Shown here: positions 9,635 to 19,387 of the stretch, in pieces
How positions within the stretch are numbered: the first letter of the stretch is position 1
How the letters are laid out: each line of letters starts with the position of its first letter
NCBI GenBank assembly: GCA_963576475.1
Contig: OY754990.1
Location: 1,086,903-1,150,902 of the forward strand
Origin: Molanna angustata
Taxonomy: Eukaryota > Arthropoda > Insecta > Trichoptera > Molannidae
DNA length: 64,000 nucleotides
Direction of reading: 5' to 3'
Position numbers and translations under genes: made by a program
Notes under the pieces: generated by a model
Told to the model about the DNA's origin: nothing
What the model saw: only the letters and a program-made list of their open reading frames with translations
The model's database searches: none

Positions 9635-9795
9635 TGTCGACCTTCGTGGCTCAGTTGGTCAGGTATCTGACTGCTGATCCGAGACACAGTAGTTTTTAAT
9701 TGTGTTTTCAGTCTGGATCTGTGAGACTGTGAGATTAATATCATCGTAAGTCTCCAGCCAGAATGTGGCAACTTGTTATTGAGTATTAGATATAT
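9635..9795 (+). mobile_element. tRNA-derived SINE, B box deleted
   Basis: Starts GTCGACCTTCGTGGCTCAG with an A-box-like TGGCTCAGTTGG. It continues colinearly with the SINE at 10945 but lacks about 25 bp covering the B box. Its tail shares the AGAATGTGGCAACT block with the copy at 22636. It probably cannot be transcribed by Pol III. Confidence 0.65.
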
Positions 9796-9857
9796 AGATA
9801 TACAAATTTGTACTTTAGTCTACAATCGATAAAGTAAAATAAATACGCCGTACATAG

Positions 9858-9877
9858 CACACACACACACACACACA
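9858..9877. repeat. (CA)n microsatellite
   Basis: About ten CA units, a simple sequence in the DNA downstream of DCPS exon 3. Confidence 0.9.
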
Positions 9878-10161
9878 AATATACATTGTGATGAAACTTT
9901 CAGAATACAATCTCAGCATGATACTAGTAAAGTTGCGAAATCATAACTCCCCTTAGGGTAGTGAGGAGTACAATTTGATAATTTGAAACTGCAAATATAC
10001 AAAAAATGGTGATGTCCAGAGCACTTGTTGATTTCATGCGGATTTACCCAGAAGTGTATATTTGTTACCACGGCAAAGTATGCGGCTTTGCGCCTCCTGT
10101 CAGTGGTCAACTCTCTCCGTCTCTTTCTCATCACAAAAAGATAGACAAAAATAAAAATGAC

Positions 10162-10386
10162 CTCTCCCTTGTTCTTGATATGTCTCAACAGAGGTAGATG
10201 TTCTGTGTTGAGCTCCCTCAGCGACAATATCGGCCTCCTGGCGATGGCGCACAGATACAGAGTCTCCGGAGACTTGCCGTCCCACTTGAGGTCGGGCAGA
10301 AGCACGAATCCACCCGTAGCTTCGTCTAGGTCGGAATAAACCACTCTGTCTGCTTCCTTGGTACCGTCCAATATATTGTACAGCCA
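10162..10386 (-). CDS. Dcps: DCPS-like decapping enzyme, exon 3
   Basis: Starts after a TTCTTTCAG acceptor with WLYNILDGTKEADRV and continues through GGFVLLPDLKWDG, ILSLRELNTEHLPLLR and HIKNKGE. These match the segment just before the catalytic HIT region of scavenger decapping enzymes. It enters in phase 0, which fits exon 2. The proposed donor after KGE (GTCATT at 10161) is weaker than the other two. The remaining roughly 100 residues, including the HIT histidines needed for m7GpppN hydrolysis, should lie further left; I could not find them within 1-9900. Confidence 0.85.
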
Positions 10387-10944
10387 CTGAAAGAATAATT
10401 CATACCATCAAGGCATATTCCACGGTTATCTCTACGGGGTAGGTGTGTATTGCATTGTAAAAGCACGATGCATCTGTGAATCTCTGGACTGGAAACCAGC
10501 CTCGTGTCACCTCAAAAGGTACATTAAAAATAATAATAATAATCAGGACAATTTCTAAATGCCGTTTTTGACAACCATGGTCATATCAAGGGCGCTTTCA
10601 GTTTGCAAAAAAATAAATTAAAATGAGTCCTATAGCTAACACATTGGAAATAGTGAAACATAAAACTTTTAAAATATGTTAAAAATCACAAATCAAACTA
10701 CGCCAACATCGCCGGTGTTGCCACGAGGAAGAAAAAAAGGAGTATTTGACGAAATTTTATGTGAAAAAGTGGGGTAATATGAACAACCGAGCGGAAAAGA
10801 GAGCTCACTCTCTCATAATGGACTCCAGTCATGGATGGAAACAAAATATAAATTTTATTTGAAGGTAAAATTTCTTTATTACATAATCCAGATGAAATAT
10901 AATAAAAAAAAAAATAGTCGATTCAAAGTAAACAGGTATAATAA

Positions 10945-11183
10945 TGTCGGCCTTGGTGGCTCAGTTGGTTGGGTATCTGACTGCTGATCCAAGGGTTCCC
11001 AGTTAGATTCCCGGTGGAGACACAGTAGTTTTTAATTGTGTTTTTAGTCTGGCTCTGTGAGACAATTAATATCATCGTAAGTTTCTAAAATGTGACAACT
11101 TTCTTATTATTGGGTGCGTGTTAAATAATTATTTGACATAGCAACTGTTAGTTGCCCAAGAAGCTACATTAAATAAAAAAATA
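10945..11183 (+). mobile_element. tRNA-derived SINE
   Basis: Head GTCGGCCTTGGTGGCTCAG with A box (TGGCTCAGTTGG) and a degenerate B-box region (AGTTAGATTCCCGG near 11000). The body ends in TTTGACATAGCAACT and an A-rich tail. It lies in DCPS intron 2, antisense to the gene. Related copies are at 9635 and 22636. Confidence 0.75.
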
Positions 11184-11454
11184 TTAAGTAATGGAATATT
11201 GAACGGATGAAGGACAATCTGGATACGATTTGCGGAAAAGATGAGTTTTTAATTTCTTTTTGAATTCATCTTATATCCATTGGAAGATTATTCCATGACT
11301 TTGGTCCAGAAACACCAAATGATCGATTTAGGTATTTTGGCTTAAAATGTGTGGTGAGACGTTATTGTCGCCTGTTGTATTTTCAATTACCGGACACCTA
11401 CGGGACACACAAAAACAATGATGATAGAAAAGAGTGGAAGCACTATTATAAATT

Positions 11455-11515
11455 GTTCTTATATAATATCCCAACTTTGTCTCTATTGAGATGTTAAAAA
11501 GTATGTCAATAAAAA
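11455..11515 (+). repeat. Solo end of the inverted-repeat family
   Basis: Contains CTCTATTGAGATGTTAAAAA and CAATAAAAATA, the right terminus of the family also found at 15449-16069 and 25026-25912. The rest of that arm is absent. Confidence 0.6.
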
Positions 11516-11566
11516 TAATTTAGTTGTATCGTTGTTTGAAAAATTTTATTATTTGCAGGTAATAAA

Positions 11567-11886
11567 ATGATGATATTCAAAATAGACTTTGGTTTGTCCA
11601 TATTACTTTTGTCGTGGATTTCACTAACGGCAACATCAGATCAACACTCACCGAAATGTGTAAAAATCCTCAATGACACGTTCACAATGAGGATCGTCCA
11701 AAAATTCCCAAAAGTTGAGGAAACATTTTACTTAGATGATCAAAGATACACTATCACCCCAAGACGACTTCGCATCAAATAGGGTTGATGAGTCAAAACG
11801 AAAATTCTATGCAGCTCATTTATGCTGTCAACAACGCACATTATGAAATAAAAGACAAAATCAATTTCGTGTCGACATTCAACATA
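11567..11886 (+). pseudogene. Broken ORF with signal-peptide-like N-terminus, unknown function
   Basis: The frame from ATG 11567 encodes 71 residues with a hydrophobic leader (LSILLLSWISLTATS) and then a compact segment (KCVKILNDTFTMRIVQKFPK). It stops at 11780. A second frame directly continues with GLMSQNENSMQLIYAVNNAH and runs to about 11886, as if one small indel split a gene for a secreted protein of roughly 105 residues. A TTATTTGCAG acceptor-like site precedes the ATG. I do not recognise the family. It is antisense to DCPS within intron 2 and next to inverted-repeat-family sequence, so it could be cargo of that element or a gene relic. Confidence 0.35.
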
Positions 11887-11888
11887 CG

Positions 11889-11930
11889 ATATGTTTATGT
11901 TTGCGTATATGCAATTAAAAAAATATTCGA
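11889..11930 (+). repeat. Recurring 40-bp motif
   Basis: Contains TGTTTGCGTATATGCAATTA followed by AAAAAATATTCGAT. The same motif occurs at 15581-15631, 17425-17468 and 25929-25978, each time next to inverted-repeat-family sequence. Confidence 0.7.
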
Positions 11931-12641
11931 TGTGTGCTGAGCGTTTTCGTGAATTGACGACCCATACGGACGCATTCACATTTATAAAAAAATTTGATAA
12001 TAATTACTTAAGACATAATAAAGTAGCAGTTGTTATCGAAATACCGATAAGTAATGAATATTTTTCAATATATTTTGTAGTGTATACATGTTTTATTTAT
12101 TTTTTATAGGCCATTGATAATAAGAATTCAACTTTTTTGCTCACATCTGAATAAATGACCAATTTTCAATACATGTTTTATTTCAATTCCCGATTTTTCA
12201 TGTTTTCTACTTGGAGCGATAACAAGGCAATCAAATGATGCAAAGAAAATATATACTTTAGAGGAAATTTAATTATTATTTCTAATTTGAAAACTGTTAA
12301 CTCAATACGCAATTGACGCCATTTCGCACTTGTTGAAACAAAACCTTCAGACACTCGCAAATAAACAATATTTTTGACCGGATGTTTGTTGTCTGTGGTA
12401 AAATAACTTATTAAGATTCGATTCAAGTGAATTCAAACACTAATTATTGGATGTTTAATATATAAAATTGAAAAACAACCCAAACAAAACAAAAAATACT
12501 GCTGCGGACATATATGTCCAGTAAGCACACGAGAGATTGTATGTACATCATACAAAGAACAGCACACCATACAGGCCCATCTGCAATAGCTGTCTGCCTG
12601 CATGTTCAGTAATGAAAATAATTATCAACTTCTCAACTCAC
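11931..12641. other. Intron 2 remainder, no feature seen
   Basis: AT-rich intronic sequence between the broken ORF and DCPS exon 2. Short frames on both strands carry nothing recognisable. Confidence 0.4.
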
Positions 12642-12787
12642 CTCCAAGTTGAACTGTTCTTTTTCTATGAAGGGTTTAGTGACTGTCTGATATATGTGCG
12701 GAGTCTCAAGCACAAGACGGACTTTCTGTTCGCTGAACTTGAGGATATGTTTCTCTGTTGCAGGATGTATCAGGGACACTTTCAATC
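12642..12787 (-). CDS. Dcps: DCPS-like decapping enzyme, exon 2
   Basis: 146 nt encoding LKVSLIHPATEKHILKFSEQ, then KVRLVLETPHIYQTVTKPFI and EKEQFNLE, the conserved HPATEKH segment of the DcpS N-terminal domain. The acceptor is TTGTTCAAG and the donor GTGAGT at 12641. The first two bases complete the Gly codon started in exon 1, so the phase agrees. A LINE poly(A) ends only about 12 nt upstream of the acceptor AG, leaving almost no room for the original pyrimidine tract and branch point. Confidence 0.88.
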
Positions 12788-12801
12788 CTTGAACAAAAAC
12801 A

Positions 12802-13262
12802 TTTTTTTTATTGTTATTAAATTTATAATACATATACAAAATATAAAACAATCAAACTATATAGAAAAAGATGCACAGTAAGTAAAAACATATTTCCCTT
12901 TACCAGAGTGCAAGCACTCGTGTGTAAAGGAGACTATTTAATACAAAAGACACAAAATATTATCTATACAACATAATTATTATCTATACAAAAAGAAGTT
13001 AGTATAATTTACATATCAGTCAATATGTATTTTTTATTTTTCTTTTGAATTCATTATATTCAATTGCCAGTCTCAAATATGTTTCAAGTTGGTTGAACCA
13101 CACCACCCCATTGTATGTGCATGTAGTAGTGCTGTATTGGGTATGTATGTGTTGACATAGTAGGTACACAGTTGACCCACTATATTTTGTCACTATAACA
13201 CTCGCCACACGTACAAAGGCATGGTGCGACCTTCCAATACTTTTATATAGATTATATATATT
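12802..13262 (-). mobile_element. LINE 3' end in DCPS intron 1
   Basis: Reverse-complement match to 2070-2545. It shares the CACACCACCCCATTGTATGT block, the pair of inverted blocks around GAGTGCAAGCACTCGTGTG and the terminal AATAACAATAAAAAAAA. It is in the same orientation as DCPS, and its poly(A) is at 12802-12809, next to exon 2. Confidence 0.8.
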
Positions 13263-13324
13263 TTATACACGCATAAAAACGCATGGCCGACTATGGTAGG
13301 ACATGAGATCATGACCTTTCAAAA

Positions 13325-13765
13325 TCTGTAAATTAAACTCTTCTTCTTCTTCTTTTGCTTGTTCTAGTACTGGGTACTGTTTATTCTCGGATTCACTCCT
13401 GGGACGTGGATGTCCAGCTGTCCTTCCATCTCCTTGGCGGTTGTCCAGGGGGTCTGCTGGTTGACGGTATCTCATCTGCCGCTATTTTCACCACTCTTAC
13501 TGAATCTGCTCTTTCGACGTAATCTCTCCAGTAGCGTCTTCTGTTTCTACCCCATCGCACGACATCCTCAGCATCGCAGATCCTCCGAATTTCGGAGTTT
13601 CGTACTATGTCTCGGATGGTTCAACCTGCGATGGGGCGGAGAGTTGTTTTCATCTCGGTGGTTCGCAAGAGACTCTTTGTTCTCGTGGTGTCGGCTCTGG
13701 TTTCGATGCCGTATGTCATTATTGGCCTTACGCAGGTCTTGTATATCTTCATTTTGCTTTCTTTC
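13325..13765 (-). mobile_element. RTE-type LINE 3' fragment with (GAA)n tail
   Basis: The minus strand reads KMKIYKTCVRPIMTYGIETR, then TIRDIVRNSEIRRICD, then PPRRWKDSWTS, the C-terminus of an RTE-like RT. Stops and indels are present. The 3' end is a GAA/AAG run (about 13340-13355 on the plus strand as TTC). It is a lineage distinct from the 8700 and 8915 copies. Confidence 0.75.
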
Positions 13766-14037
13766 AACATGTGTTTCAACACATGTAAATTAAACTATTA
13801 CTATAAACTATCGTAGCTTTGCTGAATTCCTTTGGAAGTTCTGGCTTATTGTACCCCATAATAGCATTCATTGGATCCAAAACCGTACCTTCCTTCTGCA
13901 ATAGCTCATTAGTCAATGGCAGGTTCGTAAATTAGTTGTTCATCGCCTTGTCATAACATAAAGTGTATATTTAACTCCAGCACTTTCAGATTCACACACA
14001 CGATTTTGGAGGCAAATATACATACGTACATAGCATC

Positions 14038-14515
14038 ACGCCATGTCCCTTACGGGTAAGCAGAGAGAACCAAGCGCCATACATCTCTATTTTTGCACAC
14101 ATTCCTAGCTTCCTTTACATCCATGCATAGTCTCATACATGCTTGTCGATTTTTCAAGCTTCTTATATTTCCTTCTTTCAAAATATCATTCACATGGTCA
14201 TGCCATCCCTTTCTGGGGCGACCCCTGCTATTTACTCCATCTCTTACACCCATGTATATTTTTTTGGTCAGTCGTTCATCATTCATTCTTTCAATATGTC
14301 CAAACCACCTCAAGGAATTCACTTTCATTTTAGTCATAACACACTTCTTTATCTTGCATTCTCTCCTTATGTCCTCATTTTTCATTCTATCATATATCGT
14401 TCTATTACATACTCTTTTAAGTGATCTCATTTCCACAGCATTTATTCTACTTTCATGCGTCTTTTGCCACGTCCGTGTTTCACTGGCATACATCAAAGCG
14501 GGCACTTGGAGGTGA
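14038..14515 (-). mobile_element. RTE-type LINE 3' fragment
   Basis: The minus frame is open for about 150 codons: PALMYASETRTWQKTHESRI, SLKRVCNRTIYDRMKNEDIR, VNSLRWFGHIERMNDERLTK, RGRPRKGWHDHVNDILKEGN, ending in LVLSAYP. The 3' end is the CATGTCCCTTACGGG block seen at many other places in the window. It reads uninterrupted through the point where the 8700-9634 copy is broken. Confidence 0.85.
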
Positions 14516-14829
14516 ATAACTAAAATTTGGTAAACGACCACAATGTTAGACGTACTACCCAATTGACAAATATAATCAAGAGAGCTATGCTGAAATCTGG
14601 CCACAAAAAAATATTAGCAAAAATGTTACCCTGGTCTAATATAGTAGTCCGCACGTCTAAGGAAAGTTTATGCACACTTGTTTCAAGTTACTAAAGAGAA
14701 AGGCAATCGTGGTTTCATGTATGCGGGCGTGTGGAGCCCCTTTACGTCACGCTCACCACTCACCCACCATCCTCCGACTGATACTAAACACCCCTGCGCA
14801 ACTAAATCCATTAGGACGCGGATAATAAT

Positions 14830-15025
14830 AATAACGAACACTTTCTTGCACCCTACGAGGAAGTGGCGAGTTTATTGCCGTATGGCAATTTCTTCCAACT
14901 AACCAGTGTTTCCAGCCCAGAAGCAATATTTGTGTGAGAAATAAATTTCCATTTTGCTGGGAATCGAACCCAGAATGCCCGCACAGAAACCAAACGGCTT
15001 ACCAACTGTGCCACGGAGGTCGGCA
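14830..15025 (-). mobile_element. tRNA-derived SINE with (ATT)n tail
   Basis: Minus-strand head GCCGACCTCCGTGGCACAGT with an A box (15001-15013) and a clear B box, GGGTTCGATTCCC (14959-14971). A body of about 110 bp and a short ATT repeat follow (GGATAATAATAATAACG on the plus strand). It differs in body and tail from the 10945/22636 SINE, so it is a separate family. It lies in DCPS intron 1, in the same orientation as the gene. Confidence 0.75.
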
Positions 15026-15448
15026 TAATACTGCTTTTACCACCCTATCCAAAAGTTCTTTTATTTTACCTCTTGGGAGACCCAGGTCTTAAAAGTAGAA
15101 ATATAAAGATATTGTGGGCAGGCCTCTCACCCCCACCTCTAGAGCATATATATTTGTGGTAAAGACTAATATTTTGAACTGTTTTATCTACCAGTTCCTT
15201 GTACTTGCTTGTTAAGTGGTCTTGTATTGGTTTGTTTTTGTAATATTTGTGTCCCATGGAACAGTCAGCTACACATAAATAACACTTTTCAATGAATGAG
15301 AGTATATCAAGTCAGGCCTAAGAGATGAGGATATTACAGTCATTTGACTTCCTAATTATAGATACTAAGAATGAGTAAATGAAACCATATCAAATTTTAT
15401 TTGCTATCCACGATTAAAATTTACATATACATAAAACCACAATACGAC

Positions 15449-16069
15449 ATATTTTTACTGACAAACTTTTTAACATCTCAAAAGAGACGAAGTTGTGATA
15501 TTATAGAAGAACCAGGAACTCAAGGCACTTACAGGGCTTAACACCTGTCATCGGCTGGTTTACGTCATCACTTTAAGCACAGGGAAAAAAATCCAATGTT
15601 TGCGTATATGCAATTAAAAAAAATATTCGATTTACATGGTAGAAGTAGGTAAACAAACCAAATATGAAATAATATTTCTGGCGCAGTTCAGGGGTGACAT
15701 CTGCAGGAGACACCGTCACCTTATTTATAGGTAAGGACTGTTGCTTTCATTGTTTACAAATAAACTAATTTCTCAATAGATGGCGTTACAAAAATGGTTT
15801 CTTCGTTACTTCGTAGATAGCAATAGTATAATTCCTTATTTTCAGGTGAATTGTTTACACACTATTCAAATATATAGAACTTTCAAAAATTACATTGATA
15901 AGGGAACTTAATAAGAAGGCATAATTGGTGAACGTTGCGCAAATGCATAAAGTGATGACGTAAACCAGCCTATGACAGGTCGTAAGCCCTGTAGGTGCCT
16001 TGAGTTCTTCTACAATATCCCAACTTCGTCTCTATTGAGATGTTAAAAAAGTTTTTCAATAAAAATATT
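15449..16069. mobile_element. Inverted-repeat (foldback-like) element, unequal arms
   Basis: The left arm (about 15449-15590) and right arm (about 15923-16069) are inverted matches carrying AACATCTCAA-AGAGACGAAG and GGCTGGTTTACGTCATCACT. The right half matches the 25026-25912 copy over a longer distance. The recurring TTTGCGTATATGCAATTA motif lies inside the left side at 15581-15631. No transposase ORF is visible. The right flank, TCAATAAAAATATT, is interrupted at 16070 by a second element. Confidence 0.7.
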
Positions 16070-17416
16070 GGTAATTATTTACAAGTGGTATAAGTCTTCA
16101 ATTTTGCTGATTTTTTGTCTATAGATAGATAATAATATACAGATTACGGGAAAAATAGTAATTTTCCCGGGAAACGTCTAGAAAAATTTAAAATGAAATT
16201 GAATTACAAAAAATGTATGAAGAAATCCATGCAAATAGTTGCTTTTTTCACATCTATGGGCGAATATTCAAATAAATTTTTAGTATAGAAACACGCGGCG
16301 AAAATCTGAAGTAAATGAAAATTCTATCAAATATCGAAAATTACTAATAATGTTTAAAAAAATACAAGGTTATAAAATATTTAAATACTACTTACATGTC
16401 AGGTCATGAATTTTTTATGACACCAATTTAAAACGAGAATTCCGGTGAGATTCATAAGTATATCAAAATCATTTTAGGTCATCAAAATGAAATATTGTAT
16501 GCTGTATGCGTGAGAGAGATGCATTATACATTGAGTGACAGTATATAACGCAACTCGCTCACGAGAGTCGCAATAATAAATACATACAAACCTAACCTAA
16601 CCAATTTTTACCAAAAAGTTTGCTTAGAATAAGTTGGTTAGGTTTGTATTTAGTTATTATTGCGACTCGCGTGAGCGAGTTGGATTATACATTTAGTGAC
16701 AGTATGTAATGTAACTCGCTCACGCGAGTCGCAATAATAAATACATACAAACCTAACCTAACCAATTTTTACCAAAAGTATGCTTAGAATACGTTGGTTA
16801 GGTTTGTATTAACCAATCTATTATTATAATTTTGATAATAATGTATTCGCATTTGTTTATAATTTACAAATAAATTATATTTAGTAGCAAATTTATGTAG
16901 TTGTATGGTGCCTACCAGTTTTAATATTTTTTTTATGTGGTATACTTTCGCGAATATAGTCGGTCATCTATGTTGTATGCATTTATCTGTGGTTTAATAT
17001 TCAGTTTCCTGTCGCGGTTGACGTATTGGCTCGCGTATTTGATAAATGTTAAAAATAAGAAATTCGTAATCATTTTTTCCGTTTCTTATTGTTAAAATGG
17101 AATGTATATTGATAATGTGCATGTTTATTTGTGAAAATTGTGATTTAATAAAGTTTCCTGTCGCGTAGTAAAATTACTTTTTATAATATGGCGTCTACGT
17201 GAAAAAATCGTTACTCGCAAACTCGGCGATAGGTGTCGTGAAATCATTCATGTGAATTTCTTCATACATTTTTCATAATGTAATATATATTTTTTTAAAT
17301 TTTTCTAGACGTTTCCCGGGAAAATTACTATTTTTCCCGTAATCTGTATATTATTATTTATCTATAGACAAAAAATCAGCAAAATTGAAGACTTATACCA
17401 CTTGTAAATAATTACC
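16070..17416. mobile_element. TIR element without ORF, TATT flanks
   Basis: Begins GGTAATTATTTACAAGTGG and ends with its reverse complement. The first 123 bp of the arms are almost perfect (one mismatch noticed) and looser similarity reaches about 165 bp. TATT stands on both sides (16066-16069 and 17417-17420). Removing the element joins CAATAAAAATATT to TGACTCC, as in the uninterrupted family sequence near 25912-25925. No transposase is encoded, so it is non-autonomous; the 4-bp duplication does not by itself fix the superfamily. Confidence 0.8.
16524..16812. repeat. Tandem hairpin units with CCTAACC blocks
   Basis: Two units about 161 bp apart. Each has AACTCGCTCACG, GCGAGTCGCAATAATAAATA-like sequence and ACCTAACCTAACC, then a loop and the inverted GGTTAGGTTTGTATT. 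The first unit is a complete hairpin (about 16552-16682); the second ends near 16812. They lie inside the TIR element. Confidence 0.75.
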
Positions 17417-17424
17417 TATTTGAC

Positions 17425-17468
17425 TCCAGACAGGGAAAAAAATCGAATGTTTGCGTATATGCAATTAA
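17425..17468 (+). repeat. Recurring motif, interrupted copy
   Basis: CAGGGAAAAAAATCGAATG followed by TTTGCGTATATGCAATTAA. It breaks exactly at TTAA (17465-17468), where other copies continue with a run of A and TATTCGAT. Confidence 0.7.
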
Positions 17469-18092
17469 CCGCTTAAGGACTACGACCGAGTATACTCGGG
17501 TGGCTATTGTTTGCAAAAATTCCCACACCCGAGATAACTTGGGCAAACTTTATCAGCAGAAAAGACCACTCCCGGATATACTCGGGCGTAAATAAATACG
17601 ATTTATGGTATGTGGAAGGGAGACAAAAGACAGCTGTGATGATTCAAACAATGTACCACCCCCCTATCTCCCAATTACCGCATACCCAAGTACATCTTGT
17701 CATTATGTGATGTACTGTTATTACTTTTAGTACCGTCCAGTGTTTTGCGCAGTTAGGTTGTGTGTTTTATATTTGAATTACGTGATTCAATTTCGATTGA
17801 TTGCATCGATAATATTTTACGTTTGTATAGACCTTTTTCCTTGATGATTCAGACTTTTTTGTATTTTTAATTAATTATGATAAGTAAAAATTAATATTTT
17901 TTCTGAATTTCTTTTATTTCTTGACCCACACTATGCACCATAATATCAAATTTCCGACCCATTCTGAGCCTGAAATGGCTTTTGTGATAGATATTTACGC
18001 TCATTAAATAAAATTCATTCATAAAAAAAATGTGTTTTTTTTAATTTTTTAATGATTACTGAAGGGGTTAATAGAGTTAACCCTAAAGTTAA
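17465..18092. mobile_element. TTAA-bounded, piggyBac-like non-autonomous element
   Basis: The left end is TTAA followed by CCGCTTAAGGACTACGACCG and a CGAGTATACTCG palindrome. On the right, TTAA occurs at 18068, 18077 and 18089. The sequence after 18089 (AATAAAAATATTAGATTCAC) resembles the expected continuation of the interrupted motif. TTAA-specific insertion and a CC-start end fit piggyBac. No transposase frame is visible and the exact right boundary is uncertain. Confidence 0.5.
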
Positions 18093-18363
18093 TAAAAATA
18101 TTAGATTCACAATACATCAGTTTACTTGTCATAAAAATTATTTTTATTCGACCCGAACACATAAATGGATATCAGCGCTTCAATAATACGGCTATTACTT
18201 ATCTAGCGTGAATAGTAACAAATATGTTTCGAAAGTGCAATCATAAAGGTTATGAAAAAACATAGGTTATCTCAATAAGAGAAAACATATTGTATCAACA
18301 AAGCATTGTTACGTCAAATCAAAATGATTTATAACCTAAAATTGAAAATAACAAATGACTCAC

Positions 18364-18688
18364 CACTGATACCGGGTTTCGGAAAACAGTCGAAATTCCG
18401 ATAAATATCGTTGTGGAAATGTTGCTTGATTAGATTTTCATCGCAAAAATACCCCTTTTCGTTCAGATCCGCCTCATTGAACGCTTTCTTCTCGAGTGTC
18501 AGAATAGCGTGGCCCTCCTTGCCTTTGATGCTCCCGAGAAGGAATATTAATTTTCGGTTGCTGTTGGCCTTCAAGACGCGTTCAAATATAAAATCGGACA
18601 AATGAAAGTCTTGTTCGTCGTCGGATACGACCTTCGTCACAACTTCAGTATCCAATTTGATCCGTTTTGAGTCCGCTCGGTCGGCCAT
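18364..18688 (-). CDS. Dcps: DCPS-like scavenger mRNA decapping enzyme, exon 1
   Basis: DcpS hydrolyses m7GpppN cap remnants left by 3'-to-5' mRNA decay. Exon 1 starts at ATG 18688 in good context (ACTATGG) and encodes 108 codons plus one base. It has a short basic N-terminus (SKRIKLD), then SDFIFERVLKANSNRKLIFL and the domain-swapped N-terminal fold, ending FHNDIYRNFDCFPKPGIS. The donor is a consensus GTGAGT at 18363. Joining exons 1 to 3 keeps phase and gives 232 residues, against roughly 330 expected for the family. Introns are about 5.6 kb and 2.3 kb, filled with mobile elements. The family call is strong; whether the locus is complete and expressed is not shown here. Confidence 0.9.
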
Positions 18689-18894
18689 AGTTTATTTCAT
18701 AGAATGTAAATCAGAAATCAGATATTTTGTATGAAATTATCTATGATATATATACGTTTTTTTTTGTATATGGCATTATTTTTCTCGGTTTTAGGAGGTT
18801 TTCGCCAACGTCATCTTAGATAAATACACTAGTGGCCAAAAGAATGGAATTTTTTTGGTATTTGACTAAATTATAAATAAAATATTCCTTCTAA

Positions 18895-18975
18895 CGTACA
18901 CACCATGACACCGTGTCCCTTATGGGGTAAGCAGACAGAACTGAATGCCATACTACTCTATATTTGCACATTTTA
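18895..18975 (-). mobile_element. RTE-type LINE 3' tip
   Basis: ACCATGACACCGTGTCCCTT followed by GGGGTAAGCAGACAGAAC, a diverged copy of the terminal block seen at 14038 and 24030. Only the last few codons remain. Confidence 0.65.
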
Positions 18976-19387
18976 CTTAATTTATTGAATAAGTTTTTTT
19001 ATGTTTAAGTATATGTACTATAGTATATTGAAGTTTTTGACAGTAAAAAATCAAATAATTTGTGTTAATTATTGTTTATTAATTACAAAATGTAATATTA
19101 CCGCAATATTAGCAGAAAATGTGCTTTATAATTTTGAAGTTCACACCTACCCGATTAGGAGTCGGCGGGACTTTAGATTGCCTCGGACTAACCTGGCAGG
19201 TAAACAAAATAATATGTATTACAAAGGTTTTCAACAAAAGGTTTTCCAGAATGTGTAAAGGAATCATCTAATCTTGCCACTTTTCGTCGCCTATGTATTG
19301 GGTACATAAATCAAAAAATCTTTTAAAATATTGTGTGCTTCCTTTTTATATATGTACCTACATGTTTTATATAGAAAACAAAATATC
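18976..19387. other. No gene seen
   Basis: AT-rich sequence upstream of DCPS. Near 19355-19387 it contains TAGAAAACAAAATATCT, also present at about 1305-1333, so the minus-strand LINE appears to have inserted into a dispersed repeat. Confidence 0.4.

Noticed and set aside
13410..13793. 127-codon plus-strand frame
   Set aside because: Antisense shadow of the minus-strand RTE fragment at 13325-13765.
16589..16602. Telomeric repeat (TTAGG) insertion
   Set aside because: Only two to three units are present and they sit within a repeated hairpin of a TIR element.
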